The notes under the pieces: model-generated
What the model saw: the letters and a program-made list of their open reading frames with translations, nothing else
Told to the model about the DNA's origin: nothing
Database searches by the model: none
Part shown: in pieces, positions 46,507-55,316 of the stretch
Position numbering within the stretch: the stretch's first letter is position 1
How the letters are laid out: the number at the start of each line of letters is the position of its first letter
Assembly: GCA_900768345.1 (NCBI GenBank)
Contig: CAAGCO010000007.1
Coordinates: 186,001-250,000 of the forward strand
Source: Bacilli bacterium
Lineage (GTDB): Bacteria > Bacillota_I > Bacilli_A > RF39 > UBA660
Direction: 5' to 3'
Length of the DNA: 64,000 nucleotides
Made by a program: the position numbers and the translations under genes

Positions 46507-48159
46507 ATGAGTAAAATTAATATAATAAGTTTAGGTGGGTTGAATGAAAATGGTAAGAATTTATATACAGTAAATGTAGATGGACATTTATTTATTTTTG
46601 ATTGTGGTATGAAATATGCACCTGATAAGATGTATGGAGTTGATTATGTAATTCCTGATTTTTCATATTTAGTAGAACATGAAAAAGAAATAGTAGGATT
46701 ATTTATAAGCCATCCTCATCGTGAGAATATGGGAGCACTTACTGATTTATTAAAAGCATTACCAAATATAAATGTATATGCATCAAATTATACTAGTGAA
46801 ATAATAAAATATGAATGTGCTGAAGAAAAAGTAGAAATTAAAAATTTACATACTATTAAAGCACATAAAAAGATTGATATTACTAAGAATTTAAGTATAT
46901 TTCCATTTAGTGTAACACATAGTAGTCCTGAAACATTAGGATTTGCGATTAATACTCAAGATGGTGCAGTTATATATATGGCTGATTTTGTTATAGATCC
47001 AACTATGAATGGTTACTATGACATGGATCTTGGAAAACTTGCATATATAGGAAAACAAGGAGTACTTTGTTTAATGGCTGAAAGTGTGTTTGCTGAAAAG
47101 AAAGGACATACTTCTCCAAATCATAAATTAGAAAGTTTCTTTAAAAATGTAGTTGATAAAAATAAAGGTAGAATTATATTTACAGTGTTACCACTACATA
47201 TTTATACAATTCAAGAAATATTTAATTCAATAAAGGGTAAAAATAGAAAAGTTGTTATAATGGGTAGAGAACTTCATAACATAGTATCTTTATGTGCTAA
47301 GAGTGGATACTTAGATATTGAAGAAGATATGATTGGTAATTTAACTGATTTAAAACAAGAAAATACTATTATACTTATTAGTAATGATAGAGAGACACCA
47401 TATTCTAATATAAATAGAATATTAAATGGTCATGATAAATTTATAACTCTTGAAAAAACAGATACAGTATGTTTTGCTGAACCTAGTTATGATGCTTATG
47501 AGAAATTACTTGTTAAGATTCTTAATGATTTAGCTATTAAAGGTGTTAATATAGTACAAATACCTAAAGATAAGAGTGTACGTCATCATGCATCAAGTGA
47601 GGACTTAAGATTACTTATTAAATTATTTAATCCTAAATACTATATGCCTATTAAAGGTGAATATAGATATCAAGTACAAAATGGAAATCTTGCATATAGT
47701 GTAGGAATACCAAAAGAAAACATTTTACTTAAAGAAAATGGAGATATAGTAACTATTCTAGATGGTGAATTAAAAGAGAACTTCGATAGAGTGTTCGTAG
47801 ATGATATTTTAATAGATGGTAACTTTAGTGAAGATGTTGGAGATGTAGTTTTAAAAGACAGAGAGTTATTAAGTAATAATGGACTTGTTGTTATCTCTTC
47901 AACATTAAGTAAGAAAGATAAATCTATGATAATTGAGCCTGAAATAATTACTCGTGGATTTATATATTCTAAAGAAAATACTGAAATAATAAATGAAGTA
48001 AAGAGAATAAGTATAGAAATTATTAAAAATAATACTTTTTCTAATAAATATGCTGATTATGTTAAAATTAGAAATGATATACGTGAACAAGTTGGACAGT
48101 ATTTATATAAAGAAACTCAATGTAAGCCAGTTATATTAACAGTTATTCAAGAAATATAG
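46507..48159 (+). CDS. RNase J-family protein with degenerate catalytic motifs
   Basis: 550 residues with full RNase J architecture: metallo-beta-lactamase core, beta-CASP insert and C-terminal domain (IEPEIITRGFIYSKE). Key metal ligands are altered. The HxHxDH motif reads SHPHREN (H69, H71, E73, N74), so the Asp and the last His are replaced. The late P-x-H-G-E motif reads PIKGEY (K383 for His). H in SVTHSSPE and D in YMADFV remain. It resembles RNase J2-type subunits that have weak activity and partner J1. AAAGGGAG precedes the ATG. A canonical J1 is not in this window. Confidence 0.9.
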   Translation: MSKINIISLGGLNENGKNLYTVNVDGHLFIFDCGMKYAPDKMYGVDYVIPDFSYLVEHEKEIVGLFISHPHRENMGALTDLLKALPNINVYASNYTSEIIKYECAEEKVEIKNLHTIKAHKKIDITKNLSIFPFSVTHSSPETLGFAINTQDGAVIYMADFVIDPTMNGYYDMDLGKLAYIGKQGVLCLMAESVFAEKKGHTSPNHKLESFFKNVVDKNKGRIIFTVLPLHIYTIQEIFNSIKGKNRKVVIMGRELHNIVSLCAKSGYLDIEEDMIGNLTDLKQENTIILISNDRETPYSNINRILNGHDKFITLEKTDTVCFAEPSYDAYEKLLVKILNDLAIKGVNIVQIPKDKSVRHHASSEDLRLLIKLFNPKYYMPIKGEYRYQVQNGNLAYSVGIPKENILLKENGDIVTILDGELKENFDRVFVDDILIDGNFSEDVGDVVLKDRELLSNNGLVVISSTLSKKDKSMIIEPEIITRGFIYSKENTEIINEVKRISIEIIKNNTFSNKYADYVKIRNDIREQVGQYLYKETQCKPVILTVIQEI

Positions 48160-48168
48160 GAGGAAGAT

Positions 48169-49293
48169 ATGATATATTTAGATTATAGTGCGACTACACC
48201 AGTTGATGAAAGAGTGCTTGATTCTTATTGTAAAGTTACTCGTGAATTTATTGGGAATGCTAATAGTATTCATACTCTTGGTGTGAGATCTAAAGAATTA
48301 TTAATGCAAGCTACTAATCAAATAGCTGAGATACTTAATTGTCATCCAAAGGAATTGATATTTACTAGTGGAGCAAGTGAAAGCAATACTACTGCTATTA
48401 AAGGTGTTGCATTTAAGTATTGTAAACGTGGAAAACATATTATAACTAGTAAACTTGAGCATAAGAGTGTTCTTGAAGTTATGGGATATTTAAGTAATAT
48501 AGGTTATGATGTTGATTTTGTAGATATTCAACCTAATGGGCAAATTGATTTAAAGCATTTAGAAGAGCTTATAAGAGATGATACTATTCTTGTTAGTATT
48601 TGTGCAGTTAACTCTGAAACTGGTTTTAAACAACCTTTAAAGACTATTAGACAAGTTATTAATAAGAAGAATCCTAATGTTATATTCCATAGTGATTTAA
48701 CTCAAGCTTTAGGTAAGACAAGATTTTATTTAAGTGATTTAGATTTAGCTAGTTTTTCTAGTCATAAAATATATGCTCCTAAAGGAATAGGAATTCTTTA
48801 TAAAAGACGTGATTTACAAATAGATACATTAATATATGGTACTACAGAGAATTGTCCATTTAGAGGTGGAACTCCTGCATTACCACTTATAGTATCATTT
48901 TCTAAAGCTATGAGACTTATTAATGATAAATTAGAATCAAATATAAAGAAATGTGAAAAATTAAAAGCAGAATTATTGAAAGGACTTTCTAAATACCCAA
49001 TTCAAATAAATTCTAATGATTTATGTGTACCACAAATAGTTAATTTTAGTTTACTTAAGATTAAATCTGAAACATTTGTACATGCTCTTGAAAGATATGA
49101 AATATATGTATCTACTACTACTGCATGTTCAAGTTTAGAAGAAAGTACAGTGTTAAAAGCATTATCAAATGGAAATAAAGATGTAAGTACTACATCTATA
49201 AGAGTTAGTTTAAGCCATTTAACTACGATGGAAGAAGTACATAAATTCTTAGAAATATTTGATAAAGTATGGAATGAGTTATTGTTGAAATGA
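48169..49293 (+). CDS. Cysteine desulfurase (NifS/IscS-like)
   Basis: 374 residues. PLP Lys in SFSSHKIYAPKG, His in KLEHKSVLE, sugar-phosphate contacts in TSGASESNT, and a catalytic Cys loop with STTTACSSLEES. It removes sulfur from cysteine as a persulfide. The gene overlaps thiI by 4 bases, the arrangement of B. subtilis nifZ-thiI, where the desulfurase feeds ThiI for tRNA 4-thiouridine. GGAGGA precedes the ATG. Confidence 0.93.
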   Translation: MIYLDYSATTPVDERVLDSYCKVTREFIGNANSIHTLGVRSKELLMQATNQIAEILNCHPKELIFTSGASESNTTAIKGVAFKYCKRGKHIITSKLEHKSVLEVMGYLSNIGYDVDFVDIQPNGQIDLKHLEELIRDDTILVSICAVNSETGFKQPLKTIRQVINKKNPNVIFHSDLTQALGKTRFYLSDLDLASFSSHKIYAPKGIGILYKRRDLQIDTLIYGTTENCPFRGGTPALPLIVSFSKAMRLINDKLESNIKKCEKLKAELLKGLSKYPIQINSNDLCVPQIVNFSLLKIKSETFVHALERYEIYVSTTTACSSLEESTVLKALSNGNKDVSTTSIRVSLSHLTTMEEVHKFLEIFDKVWNELLLK

Positions 49294-50465
49294 GAAAAGT
49301 AATATTAATAAAATATGGTGAATTAACTACTAAAAAAGATAATAGAAATTTCTTTATAAATAAACTTAAAAATAATATATTTGATAAGATAAGTGATTAT
49401 AGTTTTGAAATTAGAGATGACTATTATAGAATGTTTATAATTCCAAGTGAAGATGATATTGATGGAATAGTTAATATTCTTAAAAATATATTTGGTATTC
49501 ATGAAATAGTTATTGCTTATATGGATGAAGAAGTGACTGAAGAAGCTATATTAAAATGTTCTTTAGAGGTTATGAAGATGCAAGAATTTAATACTTTTAA
49601 AGTAGTTACTAATAGAAGTGATAAGAATTTTCCTATTAAATCAATGGATATGAATAATATAGTAGGTGGACATATTCTTAAGAATATTGAATGCAAAGTT
49701 GATGTTCATAATCCTGATGTTTATTTAAATATAGAAATACGTAATGAAGCAGTTTATTATTATACTAATGGAATAAAAGGTTTAGGTGGGTATCCAGTTA
49801 GTACTCTTGGCCGTGGACTATTGATGTTAAGTGGTGGAATAGATTCTCCAGTTGCTGGATATATGACTATTAAAAGAGGAGTAGAGTTATATTATTTATA
49901 CTTTGAAAGTAGACCTCATACTAGTATAGAAGCTCGTAATAAAGTAATAGAACTTGCGAGAAAACTTGAAAAGTATAATTCTCACGGTAAATTAATGGTA
50001 GTAAATTTCACTAAAATACAAGAAACAATATATAAGAATCTTGATACTACATACTTAATAACTATTATGAGAAGAATGATGTATAGAATAGCTGAAAGAG
50101 TTGCTAAAAAGAATAAATGTTTAGCAATAGTAAATGGTGAGAGTGTAGGACAAGTAGCAAGTCAAACATTATCTAGTATAGTTGCTGTTAATGATGTTAC
50201 AAATTATCCAATATTAAGACCTTTATGTTCTTTTGATAAATTAGATATAATTGAAATATCTAAGAAAATTGATACTTATGAAACATCTATACTTCCATAT
50301 GAAGATTGCTGTACTGTGTTTGTTCCTAAACATCCAGTAATTAATCCAAATCTTAGATTTATATATGAAGAAGAGTCTAAAATTGATTTTGAGCCATTAT
50401 TAAAAGAAGCAGTTGATACTATAGAAATAGTTGATTTAAAAGAAGAAAGAAGCGAATATTTATAG
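49290..50465 (+). CDS. thiI: tRNA 4-thiouridine synthetase ThiI
   Basis: 391 residues: N-terminal ferredoxin-like and THUMP domains (about 1-165), then a PP-loop ATPase with MLSGGIDSPVAGYM near residue 182 and the NGESVGQVASQT segment. No C-terminal rhodanese domain, as in Bacillus ThiI, so the partner desulfurase delivers sulfur directly to the conserved Cys region (EDCCTVFVP). It makes s4U at tRNA position 8. Terminator follows. Confidence 0.95.
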   Translation: MRKVILIKYGELTTKKDNRNFFINKLKNNIFDKISDYSFEIRDDYYRMFIIPSEDDIDGIVNILKNIFGIHEIVIAYMDEEVTEEAILKCSLEVMKMQEFNTFKVVTNRSDKNFPIKSMDMNNIVGGHILKNIECKVDVHNPDVYLNIEIRNEAVYYYTNGIKGLGGYPVSTLGRGLLMLSGGIDSPVAGYMTIKRGVELYYLYFESRPHTSIEARNKVIELARKLEKYNSHGKLMVVNFTKIQETIYKNLDTTYLITIMRRMMYRIAERVAKKNKCLAIVNGESVGQVASQTLSSIVAVNDVTNYPILRPLCSFDKLDIIEISKKIDTYETSILPYEDCCTVFVPKHPVINPNLRFIYEEESKIDFEPLLKEAVDTIEIVDLKEERSEYL

Positions 50466-50471
50466 CAAAAT

Positions 50472-50497
50472 AAAACCTGGAAAATTCCAGGTTTTTT
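50472..50497 (+). terminator. Terminator after thiI
   Basis: 11-bp stem AAAACCTGGAA (50472-50482) and TTCCAGGTTTT (50485-50495), loop AA, then T's. It may also serve the convergent gene. Confidence 0.87.
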
Positions 50498-50500
50498 GTT

Positions 50501-51391
50501 TTATCTATCAACTGCGTCAGTTTGAGGTTTAAATCCAGCAGCTATTAATTCATCCATAGTAACAATTCCATTATTTAAAGCTTCTTTAATGTTATATTTT
50601 TTACCATTAACTGTAACTATTACATATTGGCTCTTAATACAATTAAAGTAATATCTTTTATAATAGTATTCAATTGCTTGAGCACAATTTTTACCAGCAC
50701 TAGTATCTGTAATTGTTATTTTCTTTGTAGTGTCTGTTGGTTTTTCTGTTGGATTAGTTGGTTCAATTGGAGTAACAGGCTCAACTGGTTTAACTGGGTC
50801 AGTAGGCTTTACTGGTTTACTTGGAATAGTTGGTTCTGTAGGTGTTGTAGGTTCAGTTGGAGTAGTAGGTGTTGTAGGATCAGTTGGAGTAGTAGGTGTT
50901 GTAGGATCAGTTGGAGTAGTAGGATCATCAGTTACATTTTTCTTTAATGGCTTAAATCCTATAGCTATAAGTTCGTCCATTGTAACAATTCCATTATTTA
51001 AAGCTTCTTTAATTGTATATTCTTTTCCATTAACTGTAACTATAACATTATGACTTTTAATGCAAGTGAAGTAGTAATCTTTATAATAGTATTCAATTGC
51101 TTGAGCACAATATTGTCCTTCACTTCTATCAGTAATAGTAATTACTTTTTTGTTTTCAACTGGACAATTAAATTTTGTACCTTTAAGTTTAAAAATTCTT
51201 TTTCCATCACATTCATAGACATCATATAATATTGAACTTTGTTTAGTATCAGTTTCACTTATTATAATAAAAGGTTTACCTTTAAAGGCTAAAACATTTA
51301 ATAAGTCAATTGCAATAAATAAAACTATAGCTGTACATACTACGATTACACCTCTAATAGCTAACTTTTTAGTTTGTTCTTTCTTTTCCAT
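50501..51391 (-). CDS. Membrane protein with duplicated Cys domain and Pro/Thr linker
   Basis: 296 residues. N-terminal membrane anchor (about 12-32), then two related copies of a roughly 65-residue domain with Cys-x15-Cys spacing (CAQAIEYYYKDYYFTC and CAQAIEYYYKRYYFNC) followed by VNGK-Y-IKEALNNGIVTMDEL. They are joined by a Pro/Thr-rich linker of about 60 residues with repeated PTDPTTPT units. No family recognised. It is likely surface-exposed. The start is set to the second Met (51391) because AAGGA lies 8 bases before it; the first ATG (51400) touches the SD. Domain duplication is clear. Confidence 0.75.
   Translation of the reverse strand: MEKKEQTKKLAIRGVIVVCTAIVLFIAIDLLNVLAFKGKPFIIISETDTKQSSILYDVYECDGKRIFKLKGTKFNCPVENKKVITITDRSEGQYCAQAIEYYYKDYYFTCIKSHNVIVTVNGKEYTIKEALNNGIVTMDELIAIGFKPLKKNVTDDPTTPTDPTTPTTPTDPTTPTTPTEPTTPTEPTIPSKPVKPTDPVKPVEPVTPIEPTNPTEKPTDTTKKITITDTSAGKNCAQAIEYYYKRYYFNCIKSQYVIVTVNGKKYNIKEALNNGIVTMDELIAAGFKPQTDAVDR
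50841..50921 (-). repeat. Three 27-bp tandem repeats in the Pro/Thr linker
   Basis: Units at 50841-50867, 50868-50894 and 50895-50921 are identical apart from one base in the first. Each encodes nine residues of the PTDPTTPTT type. Such in-frame units readily expand or contract. Confidence 0.85.
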
Positions 51392-51477
51392 AAATTTCAT
51401 CCTTCTTTCATAAAAAAATTATAACATAAGTATTATTTTTTGTAAATGTAACATAATATTATTGGAGGATATAATAT

Positions 51478-51624
51478 ATGCTTTTGAATAACTATTTTAG
51501 TAAGAAAAATAAATTGCTTTATAAGATGAAAATAATGAATTCTAGAAATCAGGAATATGAAGATGATTTTAATTTTGATTATGATAGAATAGAAAAATAT
51601 AATGATAAAAGAAAAGTAAAGTAA
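51478..51624 (+). CDS. Small 48-residue protein
   Basis: ATG 51478 lies 8 bases after a perfect TTGGAGGA (51462-51469). The product, starting MLLNNYFSKKNKLLYKMKIM, is basic at the N-terminus and acidic/aromatic later (EYEDDFNFDYDRIEKY), with no membrane segment or known motif. A hairpin terminator follows the stop, which supports a real expressed unit. It stands alone between the Pro/Thr-linker protein and ackA. Confidence 0.62.
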   Translation: MLLNNYFSKKNKLLYKMKIMNSRNQEYEDDFNFDYDRIEKYNDKRKVK

Positions 51625-51634
51625 CTTGAATCTT

Positions 51635-51665
51635 AAGACACTATTTATGTGTCTTTTATTTTATT
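51635..51665 (+). terminator. Terminator after the 48-residue protein
   Basis: Stem AAGACAC (51635-51641) and GTGTCTT (51649-51655), 7-base loop, then TTTATTTTATTT. Confidence 0.78.
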
Positions 51666-51694
51666 TAAATTTATTTCCATTTTTAGGTATTATT

Positions 51695-51703
51695 TGTTAT
51701 AAT
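51695..51703 (+). promoter_or_regulatory. Extended -10 promoter of ackA
   Basis: TGTTATAAT, 29 bases before the ATG at 51733, with AAAGAAGGAAA as ribosome-binding site. Confidence 0.6.
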
Positions 51704-51732
51704 ATTAATACAAAGAAAGAAGGAAATATTAG

Positions 51733-52926
51733 ATGAAGATATTATGTGTTAATGCTGGTAGTTCTTCTTTAAAATTTCAATTAGTTGAAATGCCTGAAGA
51801 GAAGTTACTTATTAGCGGTTATTTTGAAAAGATTGGTTTAAAAGATAGCTTTTGGACTACTAAAGTAAATGGTAAAAAATATAAAGAAACTAAATTCTTA
51901 AAGAATCATACTGAAGCTGCTGAAGCTTTAATTGAAGAATTATTAAAATATAAAGTAGTTGAGAGTTTAGAAGAAATTAAAGGTGTAGGACATAGAGTTT
52001 TACATGGTGGTGAAAAGTATAGTGACTCAGTTTTAATTACTGATGAAGTTATTGAAGATATTAAGTCTTTAACAAAATTAGGACCTCTTCATCATCCAGG
52101 AAACTTAGCTGGAATTGAAGCTATGCAAAAAGCACTTCCAGGGGTACCAATGGTAGCTGTATATGATACTGCTTTCCATCAAACTATGCCTAAAGTAAAT
52201 TATATGTATCCAGTACCTATGGAATGGTATACTAAGTATGGTGTACGTAAATATGGTTTCCATGGAACTAGTCATAAATATATTACTTTAAAAATGAAAG
52301 AAAAATTAGGTAAGGATGACGTTAATCTAATTATTTGTCATATTGGTAGTGGAGCTTCTATTAGTGTTATTAAAGATGGTAAATGTTATGATACTACTAT
52401 GGGTATTAGTCCACTTGATGGATTAATGATGGGTACTCGTAGTGGAGCTATTGACCCTTCAATCATTGAATACGTTGCTAAAGAATCTGGAGAAGATATT
52501 GAACAAATTACTAATGATTTAAATAAGAAGAGTGGTCTTCTTGGAATTAGTGGATTTAGTGATTGTAGAGATGTTGAAGATGCTGCTGCTAATGGAGATG
52601 AGAATGCTATATTAGCACTTGATATGTATAATGATCGTATTGCTAAATATATAGCTGAATATTATATTAAATTAGATGGTAAAGTAGATTCAATTGTATT
52701 CACTGCTGGTGTTGGTGAAAATGGTATTGAAGCACGTAAAGCTATTTTAGGAAGACTTGGTGCTTTAGGAATCAAAATAGATGATGAAAAGAATGCTAAA
52801 ATTGCTGGATTCAAAGATGAAGTAGAAGGAATTATTTCTACTGATGACTCTAGTGTTGTAGTTAGAGTTCTTCCAACTAACGAAGAGATTATGATTATTA
52901 AAGATACTTATAATCTAGTAAAATAG
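51733..52926 (+). CDS. ackA: Acetate kinase
   Basis: 397 residues, standard length. ASKHA-fold motifs: CVNAGSSSLKFQL at the N-terminus, GHRVLHGGEKYSDSV, VYDTAFHQTMP, FHGTSHKYI, ICHIGSGASIS, GTRSGAIDPS and FTAGVGENG. It makes acetate and ATP from acetyl phosphate, the main ATP-yielding step of acetate fermentation. pta is not in the window. No terminator is clear before the next gene, 13 bases on, so they are probably cotranscribed. Confidence 0.97.
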   Translation: MKILCVNAGSSSLKFQLVEMPEEKLLISGYFEKIGLKDSFWTTKVNGKKYKETKFLKNHTEAAEALIEELLKYKVVESLEEIKGVGHRVLHGGEKYSDSVLITDEVIEDIKSLTKLGPLHHPGNLAGIEAMQKALPGVPMVAVYDTAFHQTMPKVNYMYPVPMEWYTKYGVRKYGFHGTSHKYITLKMKEKLGKDDVNLIICHIGSGASISVIKDGKCYDTTMGISPLDGLMMGTRSGAIDPSIIEYVAKESGEDIEQITNDLNKKSGLLGISGFSDCRDVEDAAANGDENAILALDMYNDRIAKYIAEYYIKLDGKVDSIVFTAGVGENGIEARKAILGRLGALGIKIDDEKNAKIAGFKDEVEGIISTDDSSVVVRVLPTNEEIMIIKDTYNLVK

Positions 52927-52939
52927 AAAGAAGTAATTA

Positions 52940-53902
52940 ATGAATAATATTTATAAATCAATATATAATGAGATTAAGAAATTTAAGAAGATTTATATAG
53001 CTAGACATATAGGGCCTGATCCTGATGCATTTGGTAGTCAAATGTCACTTAAAGATTCTATTCTTCTTACATTTCCAAGTAAAGAAGTTTATGCTGTAGG
53101 AACAACTGTTTCAAGATTTAAATATTTTGGTAAAGTTGATAAAGTAAATTCTTATGATTTTGAAAATGCTTTATTAATAGTAGTTGATACTCCAGATAAT
53201 AAACGTGTTGATATAGATAATTTCTTATCATTTAAGCATGTTATTAAAATAGATCATCATCCTTTAGTAGATAAATATAGCGATATAGAATTAATTAGAG
53301 AAGATGCAAGTAGTGCATCAGAACTTGTATTAGAACTTATAAATAATACGAAATTAAAGATGAATGAAAGTATTGCTGGTAAAATATATATTGGAATAGT
53401 AAGTGATTCTAATAGATTCTTATTTAATGTTAATTATAAAACATTTGAACTTGTTAGTGAATTAATTAAAAAATATAAACTTGATGTAGAGAAGTTATAT
53501 AGACTTGTATATGCTAAACCTTTAAGCGAAGTTAGACTTATGGGTTATATAGCTTCTACTATGAAAGTTGATAAAAATGGTTTTGGATGTATCGAACTTG
53601 AAGATGATGTTATTCAATCATTAAATTCGGATATATCTGCTGCATCTAATATGATTAATGATTTTAACAATATTAATGAAGTAGTAGTGTGGGCTTTTTC
53701 TTCACATGATGCTAAAAATAATATGTATAGAGTTAATATTAGAAGTAGGGGACCTGTGATAAATGAAATTGCTGCTAAATATCATGGTGGTGGACATAAA
53801 TATGCAAGTGGCGTTAGAACAGATTCAAAAGAAGATGTTGATAACTTAATGAAAGACTTATCAAAAGCATGTAAAGAATATACAGAAAGAGAGAAGAATT
53901 AA
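52940..53902 (+). CDS. nrnA: DHH/DHHA1 phosphoesterase (NrnA/Pde2-like)
   Basis: 320 residues. DHH domain motifs: GPDPDAFGSQ (motif I), VVDTPD, KIDHHPLVD (DHH), and SSASELV. DHHA1 domain ends with KYHGGGHKYASGVR. Family members degrade nanoRNA, pAp or pApA. Given cdaA-cdaR in this window, a role in breaking pApA from c-di-AMP breakdown is attractive but not shown. It lies one base upstream of engB, so the two are translated together. Confidence 0.9.
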   Translation: MNNIYKSIYNEIKKFKKIYIARHIGPDPDAFGSQMSLKDSILLTFPSKEVYAVGTTVSRFKYFGKVDKVNSYDFENALLIVVDTPDNKRVDIDNFLSFKHVIKIDHHPLVDKYSDIELIREDASSASELVLELINNTKLKMNESIAGKIYIGIVSDSNRFLFNVNYKTFELVSELIKKYKLDVEKLYRLVYAKPLSEVRLMGYIASTMKVDKNGFGCIELEDDVIQSLNSDISAASNMINDFNNINEVVVWAFSSHDAKNNMYRVNIRSRGPVINEIAAKYHGGGHKYASGVRTDSKEDVDNLMKDLSKACKEYTEREKN

Positions 53903-53903
53903 T

Positions 53904-54491
53904 ATGGAGATTACTAAAGTAGATGAACCAATTATTGCTGTTAGAATTAGTCAATATCCTGAAGATAAGAAAAACGAATTCTTATGTTTAGGTAGAAGCA
54001 ATGTTGGTAAAAGTAGTTTTATTAATACTATAGTTAATAGAAAAAACTTAGCAAGAACTAGTTCAAAACCTGGTAAAACAACAACACTTAATTTTTATAA
54101 AGTTAATGATGACTTTTATATAGTTGATGTTCCTGGTTATGGATATGCTGCTACTAGTAAAAAACAAATTGAAAAATTTGGTGTAATGATAGAAGAATAC
54201 TTAAAGCAAAGACAGTACTTAAAACATGTATTCTTACTTATTGATTATAGACATAAACCTACCGAAGATGATGTACTTATGTATAAATTCTTAAAGTATT
54301 ACAATCTTCCTGTAACAATAGTAGCTACTAAATATGATAAAGTAAATCGTTCTTTAAGAGCTAAACAAGATGATTTAATTAAATCTACATTAAATCCATC
54401 ACTTGGAGATGAAATAATTAATTTTTCAAGTGTAACTAAAATCGGTAAAGATAGAGTTTATGAAATTATAGAAAATTATTTTGAAAAATAG
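53904..54491 (+). CDS. engB: Ribosome-biogenesis GTPase EngB (YsxC)
   Basis: 195 residues. TRAFAC GTPase motifs: LGRSNVGKSSFIN (G1), RTSSKPGKTTTLNF (G2), DVPGYGYA (G3), TKYDKV (G4) and SSVTKIG (G5). It assembles the 50S subunit and binds the ribosome late. It follows the DHH gene immediately and ends at a compound terminator/promoter hairpin. Confidence 0.96.
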   Translation: MEITKVDEPIIAVRISQYPEDKKNEFLCLGRSNVGKSSFINTIVNRKNLARTSSKPGKTTTLNFYKVNDDFYIVDVPGYGYAATSKKQIEKFGVMIEEYLKQRQYLKHVFLLIDYRHKPTEDDVLMYKFLKYYNLPVTIVATKYDKVNRSLRAKQDDLIKSTLNPSLGDEIINFSSVTKIGKDRVYEIIENYFEK

Positions 54492-54520
54492 TTGAAAAAA
54501 AGCCTTTATTCTATTATAAT
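54492..54520 (+). promoter_or_regulatory. Promoter of the 54547 gene nested in the engB terminator
   Basis: TTGAAA (54492-54497), 17-base spacer, TATAAT (54515-54520). The spacer equals the 5' arm of the terminator hairpin and the -10 sits in its loop, so the transcription start falls at the 3' arm. Confidence 0.75.
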
Positions 54521-54543
54521 GTACATATAGAATAGAGGTTTTT
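54499..54543 (+). terminator. Terminator of engB overlapping a promoter
   Basis: 16-bp stem, AAAGCCTTTATTCTAT (54499-54514) and ATAGAATAGAGGTTTT (54527-54542) with two G-U pairs, 12-base loop, T5. The 3' arm contains the AGAGG ribosome-binding site of the next gene. Confidence 0.83.
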
Positions 54544-54546
54544 AAT

Positions 54547-55290
54547 ATGAATAAAAAAGGTTTTACTTTAACTGAGTTATTAGTTGTTATAGCACTTATT
54601 TCTATAATCGTTTTAATTGCTGTTCCAAGTGTTGTATCAATTAGTAAAAGAATTAATAAGAGAGTTTATAATGCTAAAATTCAAGAAATAGTTACTGCTG
54701 CTGAGTTATATGGTACAAATAATCCTGATTTATTTAATGGAAGAAGCGAAGTAAAAATATATATTTCAGAACTTGTAAATAAGGGATTTGTAAGTACTGA
54801 TTCTAAACCTGATACTGCTGTATGTAAAGCAGATTCATCTGAACATAGATCTTCTAAAGGTTGTGTTGTTAACCCAGTAGATAAAGTATCTATGAATCAT
54901 GATTACGTAATTATAAAAAAAGAGGCTGCTGGTGTAACAGCAAGTTATGGTGGCGAAACAACTACTATAACAAATGGTACTTTAGTTGAACAAGTTTGTA
55001 CAAGATATGAAAATGGAATGTTTACTGGAAAATCAGGTACTGGTACTAATGATTATTGTGCTTGTGATTTTAATGATAATGGTAAAGTTACAGGTATTTA
55101 TAAATTAAAAAATGGTAAAGTTGATACAAGTTCACCGGTTAAAGCTTGCATAATTGCTGGAGATGAAACAAATAATTACTTAAAATATGGTGGTACTATG
55201 TGGAGAGTAATGGGAATTTACAATGTATATAATGATCAAACTAGATTAGTTGCTAAAATGATAACTAATGATAATGTTGATGTACAATAA
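54547..55290 (+). CDS. Prepilin-like protein, probably short version
   Basis: 247 residues. N-terminal KKGFTLTELLVVIALISII is a prepilin-type signal with Glu5, followed by an extracytoplasmic Cys-containing region (AVCKADSS, SKGCVVN, QVCTRYE, YCACDF). It ends at GGTMWRVMGIYN ... ITNDNVDVQ, where related longer surface proteins usually continue into a second domain ending in a GS-NPYV motif. It is therefore short, perhaps a deliberate stop, since a terminator overlaps it. No pilus machinery is nearby. Confidence 0.78.
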   Translation: MNKKGFTLTELLVVIALISIIVLIAVPSVVSISKRINKRVYNAKIQEIVTAAELYGTNNPDLFNGRSEVKIYISELVNKGFVSTDSKPDTAVCKADSSEHRSSKGCVVNPVDKVSMNHDYVIIKKEAAGVTASYGGETTTITNGTLVEQVCTRYENGMFTGKSGTGTNDYCACDFNDNGKVTGIYKLKNGKVDTSSPVKACIIAGDETNNYLKYGGTMWRVMGIYNVYNDQTRLVAKMITNDNVDVQ

Positions 55291-55316
55291 AAGATAATCA
55301 ATGATTATCTTTTTAT
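55290..55316. terminator. Bidirectional terminator after the 54547 gene
   Basis: 9-bp stem AAAGATAAT (55290-55298) and ATTATCTTT (55304-55312), 5-base loop, then T's. It also lies at the end of the convergent acyltransferase gene. Confidence 0.8.

Noticed and set aside
50627..51053. Plus-strand Gly/Val- and Trp/Ser-rich ORFs
   Set aside because: They are antisense reads of the Pro/Thr repeat linker of the minus-strand gene; no ribosome-binding site.
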